Positions 1 through 10,025 of a DNA stretch of 64,000 nucleotides are shown piece by piece. Under the pieces are notes generated by a model that saw only the letters and a list, made by a program, of their open reading frames with translations, searched no databases and had not been told where the DNA came from. The translations under genes were made by a program, and so were the position numbers. How positions within the stretch are numbered: the first letter of the stretch is position 1; each line of letters opens with the position of its first letter. Origin of the DNA: Acetobacter papayae JCM 25143. Its GTDB lineage: Bacteria; Pseudomonadota; Alphaproteobacteria; Acetobacterales; Acetobacteraceae. The DNA is taken from contig NZ_BAIN01000003.1 of the NCBI RefSeq assembly GCF_000613285.1, positions 34,851-98,850 on the forward strand, given 5' to 3'.

Positions 1-639
1 CCTACCCAGTCTTTCTCTCAGGCGGCTGATATGGCTTGCAAGCAGGTTGCTGTGGATTGGAAAATCAATGTCCCAGACGGTCTGTAACAACATTTTATGA
101 GAAAGAATAACGTTTGGGTTCCTCATGAAATATTCGAGTAATTTCAATTCCTGTGCTTGAATGTAAAGTTTTTCTCCGGCTCGTCGTACTTCGCGGTTCA
201 GTAGGTTGATTTCGACATCGGCGAATGTCAGGGTTACTTCATTCTGGGGCTCCCTGCCGCGCCGTAGCAGGCTCTCGATCCGTGCGGAGAGTTCCATCAA
301 GGCAAACGGCTTGACCAGATAATCATCTCCTCCATGCCGGAGGCCGGTAACACGGTCATGAATGCCATCCATCGTTGTGAGAAAAAGCACGGGGGTCTGA
401 ATATTGTGGCTGCGCAGGTGGGTCAGGATAGTCAGGCCATCAATGCCCGGAAGGCGGCGGTCGAGGATGATACAATCCCATGATCGGGTCATAGCCAGTT
501 CCTGACCGCGGAGCCCATCAACAGTGGTTGTGATGTGGATATGTGAATCCTGAAAGAAACGCTCGATATATGTAACTGTCATGCTGTCATCTTCGATAAG
601 AAGGACATCAGCGGCAGGGCTGAATACAAGCTCGCTCAT
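1..639 (-). CDS. OmpR-family response regulator (3' end cut by window edge)
   Basis: The protein is a two-component response regulator: an N-terminal receiver domain followed by a winged-helix DNA-binding domain. I translated it by hand from the minus strand. Asp60, in a VLILD-like strand context (CIILDRRLPG), is the expected phosphoacceptor, and Lys110 in the LVKPF motif is the conserved switch lysine. The OmpR-type effector domain starts near residue 150 and runs to the window edge, where the HISRLRERLG recognition helix is visible; about 25-30 residues are missing. The start ATG (637-639) is the first in the open frame. The partner histidine kinase is not in the window and probably lies beyond position 1. 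The regulated process cannot be told from sequence. Confidence 0.9.
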   Translation of the reverse strand, partial: MSELVFSPAADVLLIEDDSMTVTYIERFFQDSHIHITTTVDGLRGQELAMTRSWDCIILDRRLPGIDGLTILTHLRSHNIQTPVLFLTTMDGIHDRVTGLRHGGDDYLVKPFALMELSARIESLLRRGREPQNEVTLTFADVEINLLNREVRRAGEKLYIQAQELKLLEYFMRNPNVILSHKMLLQTVWDIDFPIHSNLLASHISRLRERLGR

Positions 640-1193
640 GTGTTGCTCCCAAGAGACCTCTCTAAGCATGTGCAGTTGCACGAACCACAACGCCAGCAGC
701 AAGGTGAGGGGAACATTACCAATCGATGGTGCAGGAACATGTGCGCGCCATAAAAACGTCAGTGAGTGCCGCTTGCCATGACAGCAAGCGAATGATGAGC
801 CGTATGTATGCGGTGTGGCAGTGGTAACGCATTAACGTCAGCGAAAGTTATATGAAAGAGCATGATGCAAACCAGTCTGCCATTGCGTAAGTCGTTAAAA
901 AAGTAATTGCTGTGGGAGTTTTCTCAATAAAATATGGTGTAAATTTTATTTCAATATTTTTTAGTTTTTGTGGGAATTTTTACTGCTTAATCTGGTGGGT
1001 ATAATCAGGCTGTCCACACAAATAGTGTCGGTTTGTTATGTCCGAACATGCAGTGCTGAGAGAATTATGCCAGAGTGTGTTCTGGTCGTAAATCGAGTTT
1101 TGGCATCATACGTAAAGGGGGAGGGTTTCTATAATTAACAATTCCCAACACTGCGAGAACTGGATTGTCGAGACAAAAAAATAAAAATAGAGA
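640..1193. other. Intergenic region between response regulator and siderophore receptor
   Basis: No convincing gene is present here. It must hold the promoters of two divergent genes. A short perfect hairpin (CGCTTGC 770-776 and GCAAGCG 784-790) is visible. The part from about 880 to 980 is markedly AT-rich. I see no RNA gene. Confidence 0.5.
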
Positions 1194-1212
1194 ATGAGAT
1201 GCGTTCTCATAA
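1190..1212 (+). promoter_or_regulatory. Fur-like inverted repeat before TonB receptor
   Basis: ATGAGA (1194-1199) and TCTCAT (1205-1210) form a perfect 6-bp inverted repeat around a 5-bp centre, directly upstream of the siderophore receptor. Iron-repressed receptors commonly carry AATGAGA...TCTCATT-style Fur boxes, so this is a reasonable operator candidate. The most upstream in-frame ATG (1194) lies inside the repeat, which argues that translation starts later, at 1227. Confidence 0.4.
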
Positions 1213-1226
1213 AATGGTTTGGCGAT

Positions 1227-3511
1227 ATGTCGGTTCTTCGTGGTTTTTCTCGTGTGTTTTATTGCTCTTTCATGACGGGATGTCTCGCCGGGACAGCGTT
1301 GCAGTCTCAGGCTTATGGTGCAGAGACCCTTGTGCAGAAAGCGAAAGCCACACAGGAGTCAGGTTCCGTGCCGGCTCCAGGTGGAAGTGCTCAACCACAC
1401 GATAAAAAGACTGCCGATAGCAAGAAAACGGAAGCGCAAGAACACCTGATAGTTTGGGGTAAAGCCAGACCGAAACTGACCGGGAATTCTCCGAATAAAA
1501 AATATACCGCGTCATTGCTCGACACCCCGCGCTCTATCTCTGTGGTGACGCAGGAGCAGATGAAGCTGGTTAATGCGACCTCATTTGAAGAAGCTATGCG
1601 CACTGTGCCCGGTATCAGTTTCCGAGCAGGTGATGCCTATGCCGTTCCGGGGGGTAACTACCCAGTAATCCGGGGTTTTGGTTCTTATAGTAATATGTTC
1701 ATTGATGGCCTGCGCGATAGTGGTGTTACCCAGCGTGAAGTTTTTGACGTTGAAGAAATGGAAGTTCTGAAAGGCCCCGGCTCAGTATATGGTGGCCGTG
1801 GTGGTCTGGGCGGGCAGATCAATATTACCACGAAGAAAGCCCAGCTTGGAAACCTGACTTCCGGGCAAATCGGTTTTGGCACGGCAGCCTACAAGCGTGG
1901 CACGATTGATATCAACCGCCAGATAGGTTCATCCATAGCATTTCGCTGAACGCCATGGGAGATGACGGCTATACGGCTGGCCGTGCGCCGGTTGGCGGCC
2001 ATAAATGGGGTGTTGCGCCTTCATTGTCTTTCGGGCTTGGTACACCAACACGGCTGACCGTAGGGTATTATCATCTCTCGTCATATGACATGCCCGACTA
2101 TTCTGCCCCTTACAGCAAAACCACACACGAACCGCTTGATATTCCCCGGCATACTGTTCTCGGATTAAAAGATCGTGATTTCGAGCGCAGTACAACAGAT
2201 ATGGGCCAGATTATATTCGAACAGGATATCTGGCGTGACTTTGTTTTTCGTAACACGTTGCAATGGACGAGCACACAATACGATTATATTGCCACAAACC
2301 CGCAATGGCAGAGCACTTCGCCCGCGAGCCAGATTATCGAGCTGGAAGCAAAATCGGGTCTGTTTCATACGGATAATTTTCAGGAACAGGCTATGGTGTC
2401 CGGGACGTTCAATACAGGCCCGATCCATCATTCCATCAACACAGGTATAGAAGTATCGCGTGAGCGTTCCACCCGTAACGAATATTACATTAAGGATGCC
2501 GCGGGGAATAACCTGCGTAACGGCGGGCCGTGCTCCATAGCGTATAACTGCATTCTGGCATCGAATATAGGAGGGTGGAATCCGTCAAACCCCTGGACTG
2601 GTTCTTACACCATTGGAGAGCCGGGGATAGCGGCACTGAATACCAATGTGGATACGGGTTCTGTCTATGCGTTTGATACCATGAGCATGTTGAACGACCA
2701 CCTGCTGATTAATGGAGGGGTGCGTTTTGATCGTTTCATGACTTCGGCCGTGCAGGGTAATGTCGGGCTCAGTAACAATCAGAGCTTTATCAACTATCAG
2801 GCGGGCGTGGTTTATAAACCGATCAAGCCGATCAGCCTGTATTTTTCTTACGCGACAGCGTCCAATCCTGTCGGCGTTGATGCGGGTGCCGATGGCCAGA
2901 TTGCCCTATCGACCGCGAACAACAAGCTGGCGCCTGAAAATGGCAGGAATATTGAAGTCGGTGCCAAGGCGGATCTGTTCGATGGTCGGTTTTCTATTAC
3001 CGGCTCCCTGTTTGATGGAAAAATGACCAATGCACAGGTTTCGGATGGGTATGGCAACCAGATAGACGCGGGAACGCAACGCGTTCGTGGTGCTGAGATC
3101 AATGTTGCCGGTAACATTACACCACGCTGGGAGGTATTCGGTGGATGGACCTATCTCGACAGCACCGTGGTGAGTGGTGGGCCGACCAATGCCAATGTGG
3201 GCAAGAGATTCCCCTATACGCCGGGGAACTCCATAGCCTTGTGGAGCACATATCGTCTGCTGTCACATCTCAAGGCGGGTGGGGGCATCACTTATATGAG
3301 CAAGCGCTATACGAACGTAAATGATTCAACATGGGTTCCGGGGTATGTGCGGATTGATCTGGTAGCGGATTATCAGATTACACATGCGCTGGACCTGCAG
3401 GTTAATCTGCAGAACCTTACAGATAAACTGTATTATGATAGAATTTATACCAACTATTCACGCATTGCGGCAGGGCGTGCATTGACATTCCAGTTGAGTT
3501 TTAAAATGTAA
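1227..3511 (+). CDS. TonB-dependent siderophore receptor (frameshifted near 1945)
   Basis: This is an outer-membrane ferric-siderophore receptor powered by TonB-ExbBD. The first part has a signal-peptide-like N-terminus and a plug domain with the sequence SLLDTPRSISVV, then VIRGFGSYSNMFIDGLRDSG and EVLKGPGSVYGG, typical of catecholate-type (Fiu-like) receptors. The second part is the beta-barrel. The frame changes from one reading frame to another near 1945, between IGSSIAF and LNAMGDDGYTAGR; restoring one C (CGCCTG in place of CGCTG) joins them without loss of sequence. The start at 1227 is preferred to the in-frame ATG at 1194 because the latter sits in a Fur-like box. Substrate identity is not determinable. 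The interruption is probably a sequencing indel, although a real pseudogene cannot be excluded. Confidence 0.85.
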
Positions 3512-4035
3512 TACGGATTCTTTTCCGGTTTTTATTGATATGGCATGGCGCGTATGCGGGTTACTCTGTGTCATTCGCTGCGCGTCTGCCAGAGGCCTTG
3601 CGGGCCTCTTCAGTCTGAGTGGTGCGGGCTGTATGGAGGCACCGTCTAACTGGCCACTCCACATATAGGAAAGGCCTGTGTAGTGGGTCTCTATATAGCG
3701 ACCTCCCGTGGCTGGTGCCTGTATTTGATACAGCAGCGTGGCCCCGTGTTGCCTATCTGGAATGCCAGAGCCCTTTTTGCGTCCGGCGACGGGAATATGA
3801 AAATCATTCAATCTATTTGGTGATTCTTCTCCTGAAAATATCAAGGCTTTTTTGAATATTATTCTGCGGAATGTAAAAAATATTTCATTCCGTTGGTGAA
3901 TAATGGAATGGTGTCACATATTTTTATCTTTTTATAAAATATAATAAAAAATTGATATATTACTTTGAAAATACACATCATATAAATTCTGTTAGTGTTG
4001 ATATTGTAACGAATACGCTCTCTGGCGCGCGGTAC
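3512..4035. other. Intergenic region after TonB receptor
   Basis: No supported gene. A hairpin with arms AGAGGCC (3591-3597) and GGCCTCT (3603-3609) may end receptor transcription, although it lacks a T-run. The part from about 3790 to 4010 is AT-rich and probably holds the promoter of the permease gene. Confidence 0.45.
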
Positions 4036-5553
4036 ATGCAACATGGAGAAGAAAAATTGAGCTTCTTTAAAGAACCAGTGCAGAAATACCCGGCGCATAA
4101 GAGCGCGGAAGGGTATCATCTGGCGTTGGATAAACGACAGATCCAAATGATTTCCATTGGCGGGGCGATTGGCACCGGGCTTTTTCTAGGGGCGGGGAGC
4201 CGGTTGCAGGCTGTCGGGCCTGCTCTGGCCGTGGTGTATCTGGTCTGCGGTATTTTTGCGTTTCTGATGCTGCGTGCCTTGGGGGAACTGGTGATGTACC
4301 GCCCCACCAGCGGTAGTTTTGTATCCTATGCACAGGAGTTTCTGGGGCCGCGTGCTTCTTATATGGCCGGAGCACTGTCATTTTTCAGTTGGGCCATGAC
4401 TGGCATTGTCGATATTACCGCCGTAGCGCTGTACATGCATTACTGGGGTGTTTTTGCCGCCGTGCCGCAATGGGTCATGGCATTGATGGCGCTTGTGGTC
4501 ATTACCACCATGAATCTTGTCGGGGTGAAATGGTTTGGCGAGATGGAGTTCTGGTTCTCGCTCATCAAGGTAGCGGCTTTGATCGCATTTTTTGCCGTAG
4601 GCTCCATCGTTCTGGGTATGCACACGCCTGTGGCGGGAGTTATGCCGGGCTTTTCATTGGTGACGGAGCATGGCGGGCTTTTTCCCCATGGGATCATGCC
4701 AGCGCTCACCCTTATGCAAGGGGTGGTGTTTGCTTATTTTGGCATAGAGATGATCGGCACGGCGGCGGGTGAATGTCAGAACCCGCGTGAAGTTGTACCT
4801 GCGGCTATTAATAACGTTATCTGGCGTATCGCTATTTTCTATGTTGGTACGGTTACGCTTCTGGTGTTGCTGCTGCCGTGGTCTTCCTATCAGGCAGGTG
4901 TGAGCCCGTTTGTGACATTTTTCTCCCGTCTGGGGGTGCCGGGCATGGGCGGGGTTATGAACCTTGTCGTGCTGACGGCAGCACTCTCCAGCCTTAACTC
5001 CGGTCTGTATTCTACGGGGCGTGTGTTGCGCACCATGGCTCTGGATGGTGCGGCACCGCGTTACCTTGCGCGCATGAACAGGCAGTCGGTGCCTTCTGCG
5101 GCCATTTTGACAACGGTTGCCATTTATCTGGTTGGGGTAGGGCTGAATTACTTCCTGCCGGCCCAGATTTTTGAAATTGTGCTCAACATGGCCTCTTTGG
5201 GTGTTATCAGCACATGGTGCTTCATTCTGGTGTGCCAGATGAAGCTGCGGCAGGCTATTGTGGCAGGGCGTATTGCCCCAACCAGTTTTGCCATGCCCGG
5301 CGCACCCTATACCACATGGGCAACACTGGTTTTTTTTCTGGGTATTCTTGCCCTGATGGCGTTTGACTACCCCACGGGTACTTACTCTATTGCGGCGGTT
5401 CCCGTGCTGGCTCTGCTGCTTGTGGCCGGATGGAAACTGATGGGTGGTCGCCCGCTGCCTATAGAGCCCCAGACAGAGTTTTCCGCCATTCTGACGGATG
5501 CCGCTCCCCCCCGCCCAGACTCATCCGCGACGGATGGGGAGCACACGGTATGA
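4036..5553 (+). CDS. APC-superfamily amino-acid permease
   Basis: An inner-membrane amino-acid:proton symporter of the AAT family (CycA/AnsP/LysP type), about 505 residues with roughly 12 hydrophobic segments. The opening MISIGGAIGTGLFLGAGSRL is the hallmark TM1 motif, and the GELVMYRPTSGSF stretch after TM2 is also typical. The start is uncertain. ATG 4036 has no clear ribosome site, whereas the in-frame TTG at 4057 is preceded at 8 bases by GGAG (4045-4048) and gives MSFFKEPVQKYP, which may be the true start. The stop overlaps the ATG of the next gene (ATGA), so the two are probably translationally coupled. The exact amino acid transported is not evident. Confidence 0.88.
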   Translation: MQHGEEKLSFFKEPVQKYPAHKSAEGYHLALDKRQIQMISIGGAIGTGLFLGAGSRLQAVGPALAVVYLVCGIFAFLMLRALGELVMYRPTSGSFVSYAQEFLGPRASYMAGALSFFSWAMTGIVDITAVALYMHYWGVFAAVPQWVMALMALVVITTMNLVGVKWFGEMEFWFSLIKVAALIAFFAVGSIVLGMHTPVAGVMPGFSLVTEHGGLFPHGIMPALTLMQGVVFAYFGIEMIGTAAGECQNPREVVPAAINNVIWRIAIFYVGTVTLLVLLLPWSSYQAGVSPFVTFFSRLGVPGMGGVMNLVVLTAALSSLNSGLYSTGRVLRTMALDGAAPRYLARMNRQSVPSAAILTTVAIYLVGVGLNYFLPAQIFEIVLNMASLGVISTWCFILVCQMKLRQAIVAGRIAPTSFAMPGAPYTTWATLVFFLGILALMAFDYPTGTYSIAAVPVLALLLVAGWKLMGGRPLPIEPQTEFSAILTDAAPPRPDSSATDGEHTV

Positions 5554-6541
5554 GCCCGAAAGTGAATATTCTGGCCTGCGCCAGAGCGCTGTGTCTGAGC
5601 GGTATGGCCGCAGTCATCGGTGGGTTTGTCGTGCAGGGCCATCCGGCCAAGGCGGAGCAGTGGTATACGGGGTCTCTGGTTTCTCCTTCAGGGCCTTTGT
5701 CCAAAAAAGGCATGTTTCTGCTCGAACCTTACATGTATTACGCGGTGCCGTCTGGCATGATCGGCCCGCATAATGATGCCGTGCCCATGAGTTCGCCTCG
5801 CCAGCAGTCTGTGACCAGCCTGACAATTTACCGATATGCGATTACGGACACACTGAGTATCCAGAGTGAGCCAACCATCAGCTATCGCTGGAAGCATGGC
5901 GAAAACACCAGCAGTGGCCTGAAACTGGGTGACGTGCCGGTGGATCTGATGTGGCGTTACCTGACGGCTGACCCTGCGCGCTATATCCCGACGTTGAACC
6001 TGATTACCGGTGTTTCCTTTCCCACGGGTGATTATTCCAGTCTGGGGCGGGCACAGGATGGCGTAGGCACCGGGTTTATACCTATCGCGTGGCGTTGACG
6101 GAGCAGTCCACCTACACCTTGCCTAATAACCATGAACTGCGCCTGCGTGTCTGGGCGACGTTTCGGCGCGCACTCACGACAGCTCATCTGCATGACATGA
6201 GCAGTTACGGGACAACGCAGGGGTTTCAGGGGCGGGCGCAGCCCGGCATGTATGGCGGGGCTGGGTTTTCGCTCGAATACGGGCTGAACCAGCGCTGGGT
6301 GCTGGCGCTGGATGTGGCGCGTGACTGGTCTAACGGCACAAAGCTGCGCGGCACTTATACTAATACGGGACAGGTGGTTTCTCAGACAGGCGCACCGTCT
6401 GGTGACTGGCAGATTGCCCCTGCGGTTGAATATAACTGGAGCCCCCGCTACGGCATTATTGCTGGTGTATCGGTCTATTATGCGGGGCATAACACCGAGC
6501 GGGTCGTATCGCCCCAGTTTGCGTTTAATGCCCTTTATTGA
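5550..6541 (+). CDS. Outer-membrane MetA/SphA-like protein (frameshifted near 6073)
   Basis: The protein resembles the 'MetA pathway of phenol degradation' outer-membrane family, beta-barrel proteins of uncertain transport role. It has a signal peptide (about residues 1-33, ending AKA), then alternating beta-strand-like sequence (LLEPYMYYAV, SLTIYRYAITDTLS, LITGVSFPTGDY) and a C-terminal aromatic residue. The reading frame changes near 6073; adding one G to the GGG run gives TGVYTYRVALTEQ and restores a continuous protein of about 330 residues. The start overlaps the permease stop (ATGA), suggesting an operon in which this might serve as the outer-membrane route for the same substrate. The 3' end overlaps the convergent exporter gene by 17 bp. 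Confidence 0.7.
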
Positions 6542-7651
6542 AGGGTGGGGCGGCGGCTTGGTGTTCCGGGAGCGTTTGTGTGCTCCCGGATGGTTCATGC
6601 TCAAGGCTCTGCGCGGCACTTTCCTCGCTCAGGGCAAAGCCTGTCAGCCCGCCCATAACGGCAGCCAGTCCGGCATAGTCCGCAAGCCCAAGGGACAGAT
6701 GACCGGTCAGCAGGGTTTCGCCCAGCAGGGTAAAGGCGACTTCCCCCGCCTGTGTCGCATCAACTGCTGCGATCAGATAGGGGTTGGAGGATGTATTGCG
6801 CGCATGAATGAACAAAGGCGTGGCGAGGCAGCCTGCTACCAGTGCGATAATACCGGTAGCGGTAATCTGCCCCAGATCGGGTGCGGGAGGACGAACGACG
6901 ATAACCAGCCCGATAAGAAAGGGCAGGGCTCCCAGTGTCATCAGCAGCACGGCGGCCAACGGGTCTTGCAAGGGGCGGTAGAGCGGTGCGGTATTGTGGC
7001 GCAGGCGGTTGAGCAACTGGTTGCCAATGGGGTAGCAGAAAGCGGCGATACAAAGCGGCACCACACCCGCCATGACCTGCTCCAGCGGCACACCGTCCAA
7101 TAACCGGTTGGCGTTCAGCCCGATGATACCTATGAAAATCAGCCCCAGAAACACCAGCCGCGGAGTGGCACTTTCTCCCCAAAGGCGCGCAGCACGATAG
7201 GGGTGGCGATAAGGGTGCTCTGCCATGTAGCTGCAACAATCCAGCCCGGCGCATGGTTGGCAGCAAAACAGCAGCATGCGTAAAACATGCCATAGCCAAC
7301 ACTGCCAGCCCCCAGCCAGAAACCGGCCCGGTGCATGAACAGGCGCCCCAGCATGGCCAGATAGGCGGGGCCTTTGCTTGCCAGCAACCACAGCGTAAGC
7401 AGGGCTGCTGTTTCGATATAGCGCAGGGCCGCACTCCATACCCATGGCCCACCTTGCAGGCTGATGACGCGGTTTAGAATAAAGGTGGTGGAAAACAGTG
7501 CGGAGGCGATTAGCCCCTGACAGATCAGGCGTGGGGCACGCGTCGTATTTTGCGTGGTGGTATGCACCGCGTTCCGGCCAGTTGGTCTTGTAACCGGCGG
7601 GCTTGTATGAGAGGGAGAAACCGGATGACCGGAGGCAGGAAAATCTGGCAT
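6525..7651 (-). CDS. EmrE-like DMT-superfamily efflux transporter (frameshifted near 7162)
   Basis: An inner-membrane multidrug-resistance-efflux type member of the drug/metabolite transporter superfamily, about 375 residues with around ten hydrophobic segments. The N-terminal half contains ALFSTTFILNRVISLQGGPW and a second TM block (SVGYGMFYACCCFAANHAPG). The C-terminal half, in another frame, starts RLVFLGLIFIGIIGLNANRL. The frames join near 7162 if one C is added (CGCCGG for CGCGG), giving LRRLVFLG. The gene lies divergent to the Lrp-type regulator at 7813, which is a likely controller of an amino-acid or metabolite exporter. The substrate is unknown. Confidence 0.78.
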
Positions 7652-7812
7652 ATCTGTGCTGGGGCTTCTGTAATGGCAAACAGGCAGAATATACCGGCAA
7701 TCTATTGGAATGTGTTTTCGTTTTTTGCTGAAGTTTGAGCATATTAAACGAGAGTTTTTAAAAAGTTCGGAATAATCATGCAGATATATACGGAAATGCG
7801 GAAGATTTGATC

Positions 7813-8277
7813 ATGGCGGACGTGCTGGACAGAACCGACCGGAAGATTCTGCGTCTTTTGCAGGGTAATGGGCGTATTTCCAACGCGGACTTGGCTGAGG
7901 AGGTCAATATCAGCCCGGCCACATGCCACCGCCGCCTGCAACGCCTGTTTGATGAAGGATATGTCAAAGGCGTGCGCGGCATGGTCAATGCCGACAAGGT
8001 CGATCTGGGAACGCTCGTGCTGGTGGGGGTTGTGCTCGATCGTTCGACACCAGACAGTTTTGCCGAGTTCGAGGCGGCCGTCAGCCAGATTTCCTCCATT
8101 CTGGACTGTTACCTGGTGGCGGGGGACTTTGATTACTTTCTCAAGATCCGGGTGCGTGACATGGCGGATTTCAACCGCCTGCACGCGACAAAACTTATTA
8201 CCCTGCCATCTGTCCGGCAGACACGTACGTTTTTCACCCTGAAAACCGTAGCAGACACGCGGCCACTGGATTTCTAG
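7813..8277 (+). CDS. Lrp/AsnC-family transcriptional regulator
   Basis: A 154-residue DNA-binding regulator with an N-terminal winged helix-turn-helix (DRTDRKILRLLQGNGRISNADLAE, then SPATCHRRLQRL) and a C-terminal RAM/ACT-like ligand domain with the family sequence VAGDFDYFLKIRVRDM. ATG 7813 is chosen over an upstream in-frame TTG because GGAAG (7800-7804) is 8 bases before it. It is transcribed away from the exporter gene, with about 160 bp between starts, an arrangement usual for Lrp proteins that respond to an amino acid and control its efflux. The ligand is unknown. Confidence 0.92.
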   Translation: MADVLDRTDRKILRLLQGNGRISNADLAEEVNISPATCHRRLQRLFDEGYVKGVRGMVNADKVDLGTLVLVGVVLDRSTPDSFAEFEAAVSQISSILDCYLVAGDFDYFLKIRVRDMADFNRLHATKLITLPSVRQTRTFFTLKTVADTRPLDF

Positions 8278-8461
8278 CCCCTTGCTTCCATCACGCCTGT
8301 GCAGGGTGGTGGTTGACGCTTGCGATCCCGTGCTCGTGGTAATGTCATGCGCTTTGGAATGCTGCTGTAGTATAAGGCCACACATAGAGCGACGGCTTCT
8401 GTCATGGTCTTGTGGTGTCTGAAAAGCCATGTGGTGCCGGGCAAAGGAGCGCGGGGCAGGT

Positions 8462-9843
8462 ATGGTGGATCAAGAAAACAGGCCGACTACTGTCGAAGCC
8501 GTATCCGCTTCCAGCGGGCAGGCTCACGGATCCGCTCCGGCAGAAGATAACGACCCCGAATGGCCCAGCCCGGTTGTAGGGCCGAGTCGGCCTCGCCTGT
8601 TCAGCGTGTTGGGGCCGGGGCTTGTGACCGGCGCATCAGATGATGATCCGAGCGGCATTGCCACTTACTCCCAAGTGGGGGCGCAGTTCGGTTACGGGCT
8701 ATCCTGGTCTTTGGTGGTGACCTACCCGCTCATGGTTGCCATGCAGATGATCAGCGCACGGTTGGGGCGCACAACAGGGCACGGGCTGGCTGGCGTATTA
8801 CGGCTTTATTGCCCATCCTGGCTGCTGAGTGCGATGGTTGTTCTGCTGCTGGTGGCTAATATCGTTAATCTGGGGGCAGACCTTGGCGCCATGGCGGATG
8901 CGCTAAACCTGCTTTTGCCAAGTGGCCGGGTTCTGTATGTGCTGCTGTTTGCCGCCGTGGCCATTTCCATGCAGTTGTTCTTGCAATACACGCGCTACGT
9001 GGCAGTGCTGAAATGGCTGACACTCGTGCTTTTTGCGTATTTCGCGGCGCTGGCCTGTGTGCGGGTGGACTGGTGGACGCTAGGCCGCCAACTTGTCTGG
9101 CCGGATTGGCGCAGTACGCATACCGCAGGGTACTGGACAGCCCTTGTTGCCATTCTGGGTACAACAATCAGCCGTATCTATTTTTCTGGCAGGCTTCCGA
9201 AGAAGTGGAGGACATGCATGTCTATCCCCGTCGGGTTAACCTGGTAGATGCACCCGCGCAGGGTAAAAACGCCCTGAAGCGGATCAGGATCGATACGCTG
9301 GTGGGCATGGCGTTTTCAAATCTTGTCGCGCTGGCCATTCTGGTTACGACCGCCGCCACGCTCAATGTGCATGGCGTGACAGATATCCAGACCTCCGCAC
9401 AGGCGGCCGAGGCCCTGAGGCCGATTGCCGGACGTTTTGCATCCCTGATCTTTACCTTGGGTATTGTGGGGACAGGGCTTCTGGCCGTGCCGGTTCTGGC
9501 AGGCTCTGCTGCTTATGCCGTGGGCGAGGCCCGTCAGTGGCCAACCGGGTTGGAGCGCCGCCCCAAGGAAGCGCAGGCGTTTTACGCAACATTGGTTCTG
9601 GCGACACTGGTGGGCATGATCCTGAACTTCGCCCCTATCGACCCTATCAAGGCACTGTTCTGGAGTGCGGTTCTGAATGGCGTGGTGGCGGTGCCCGTTA
9701 TGGTTGTGATGATGATTGTGGCCAGCCGTGCTGACATTATGGGGCGGTTTGTCATTCGTGGTCTGCTGAAATGGCTGGGCTGGGCCGCAACACTCATGAT
9801 GGCGGGTGTGGTTGCAGGCATGCTGTGGAGCTTTGGCGGCTAG
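8462..9843 (+). CDS. Nramp-family metal-ion transporter, divergent ion site (frameshifted near 9172)
   Basis: An inner-membrane transporter of the Nramp fold, about 460 residues. TM1 reads SDDDPSGIATYSQ where canonical Mn/Fe Nramps have DPGN, and TM6 reads ISPYLFFWQASEE where they have MPHN. The canonical Asn and Met metal ligands are therefore replaced by Gly and Ser, so substrate preference may differ, as known for Nramp-related magnesium transporters. The two frames meet near 9172; one extra C gives TTISPYLFF. The start ATG 8462 follows AAAGGAG (8443-8449) at 12 bases; an in-frame ATG at 8429 is less likely. It stands alone between the Lrp gene and a TonB receptor. Confidence 0.85.
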
Positions 9844-9966
9844 GGCGTATCGCTGTTTTTGGCGCATGAGAACGGTTATTTGGTTGCATCAGCGGTGTGC
9901 CACCCCTCGCTAATACAGGCAGTGTGGAGGGTATGTCACGGTGTGGAGGCAATGCACCAAATGATA

Positions 9967-9985
9967 TTGACAATTATTCTTAATT
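9967..9985 (+). promoter_or_regulatory. AT-rich promoter/operator candidate before second TonB receptor
   Basis: A TTGACA hexamer (9967-9972) overlaps a small perfect inverted repeat, AATTA (9972-9976) and TAATT (9981-9985), about 40 bp before the receptor start. It could be a promoter overlapped by an iron-responsive operator. No good -10 hexamer was found at 17 bp, so the call is weak. Confidence 0.25.
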
Positions 9986-10025
9986 AAGAGAAGGCTCACA
10001 AAATTTTCCAGTGTGAGTCTGTATC

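Noticed and set aside
3619..3855. Short plus-strand frame in the gap after the first TonB receptor
   Set aside because: No ribosome site and no family resemblance; a frame on the opposite strand is equally open.
6525..7742. A 405-codon minus-strand frame as one complete gene
   Set aside because: Its first half is shadow sequence; the true N-terminal half of the transporter is in another frame, from 7651 to about 7162.
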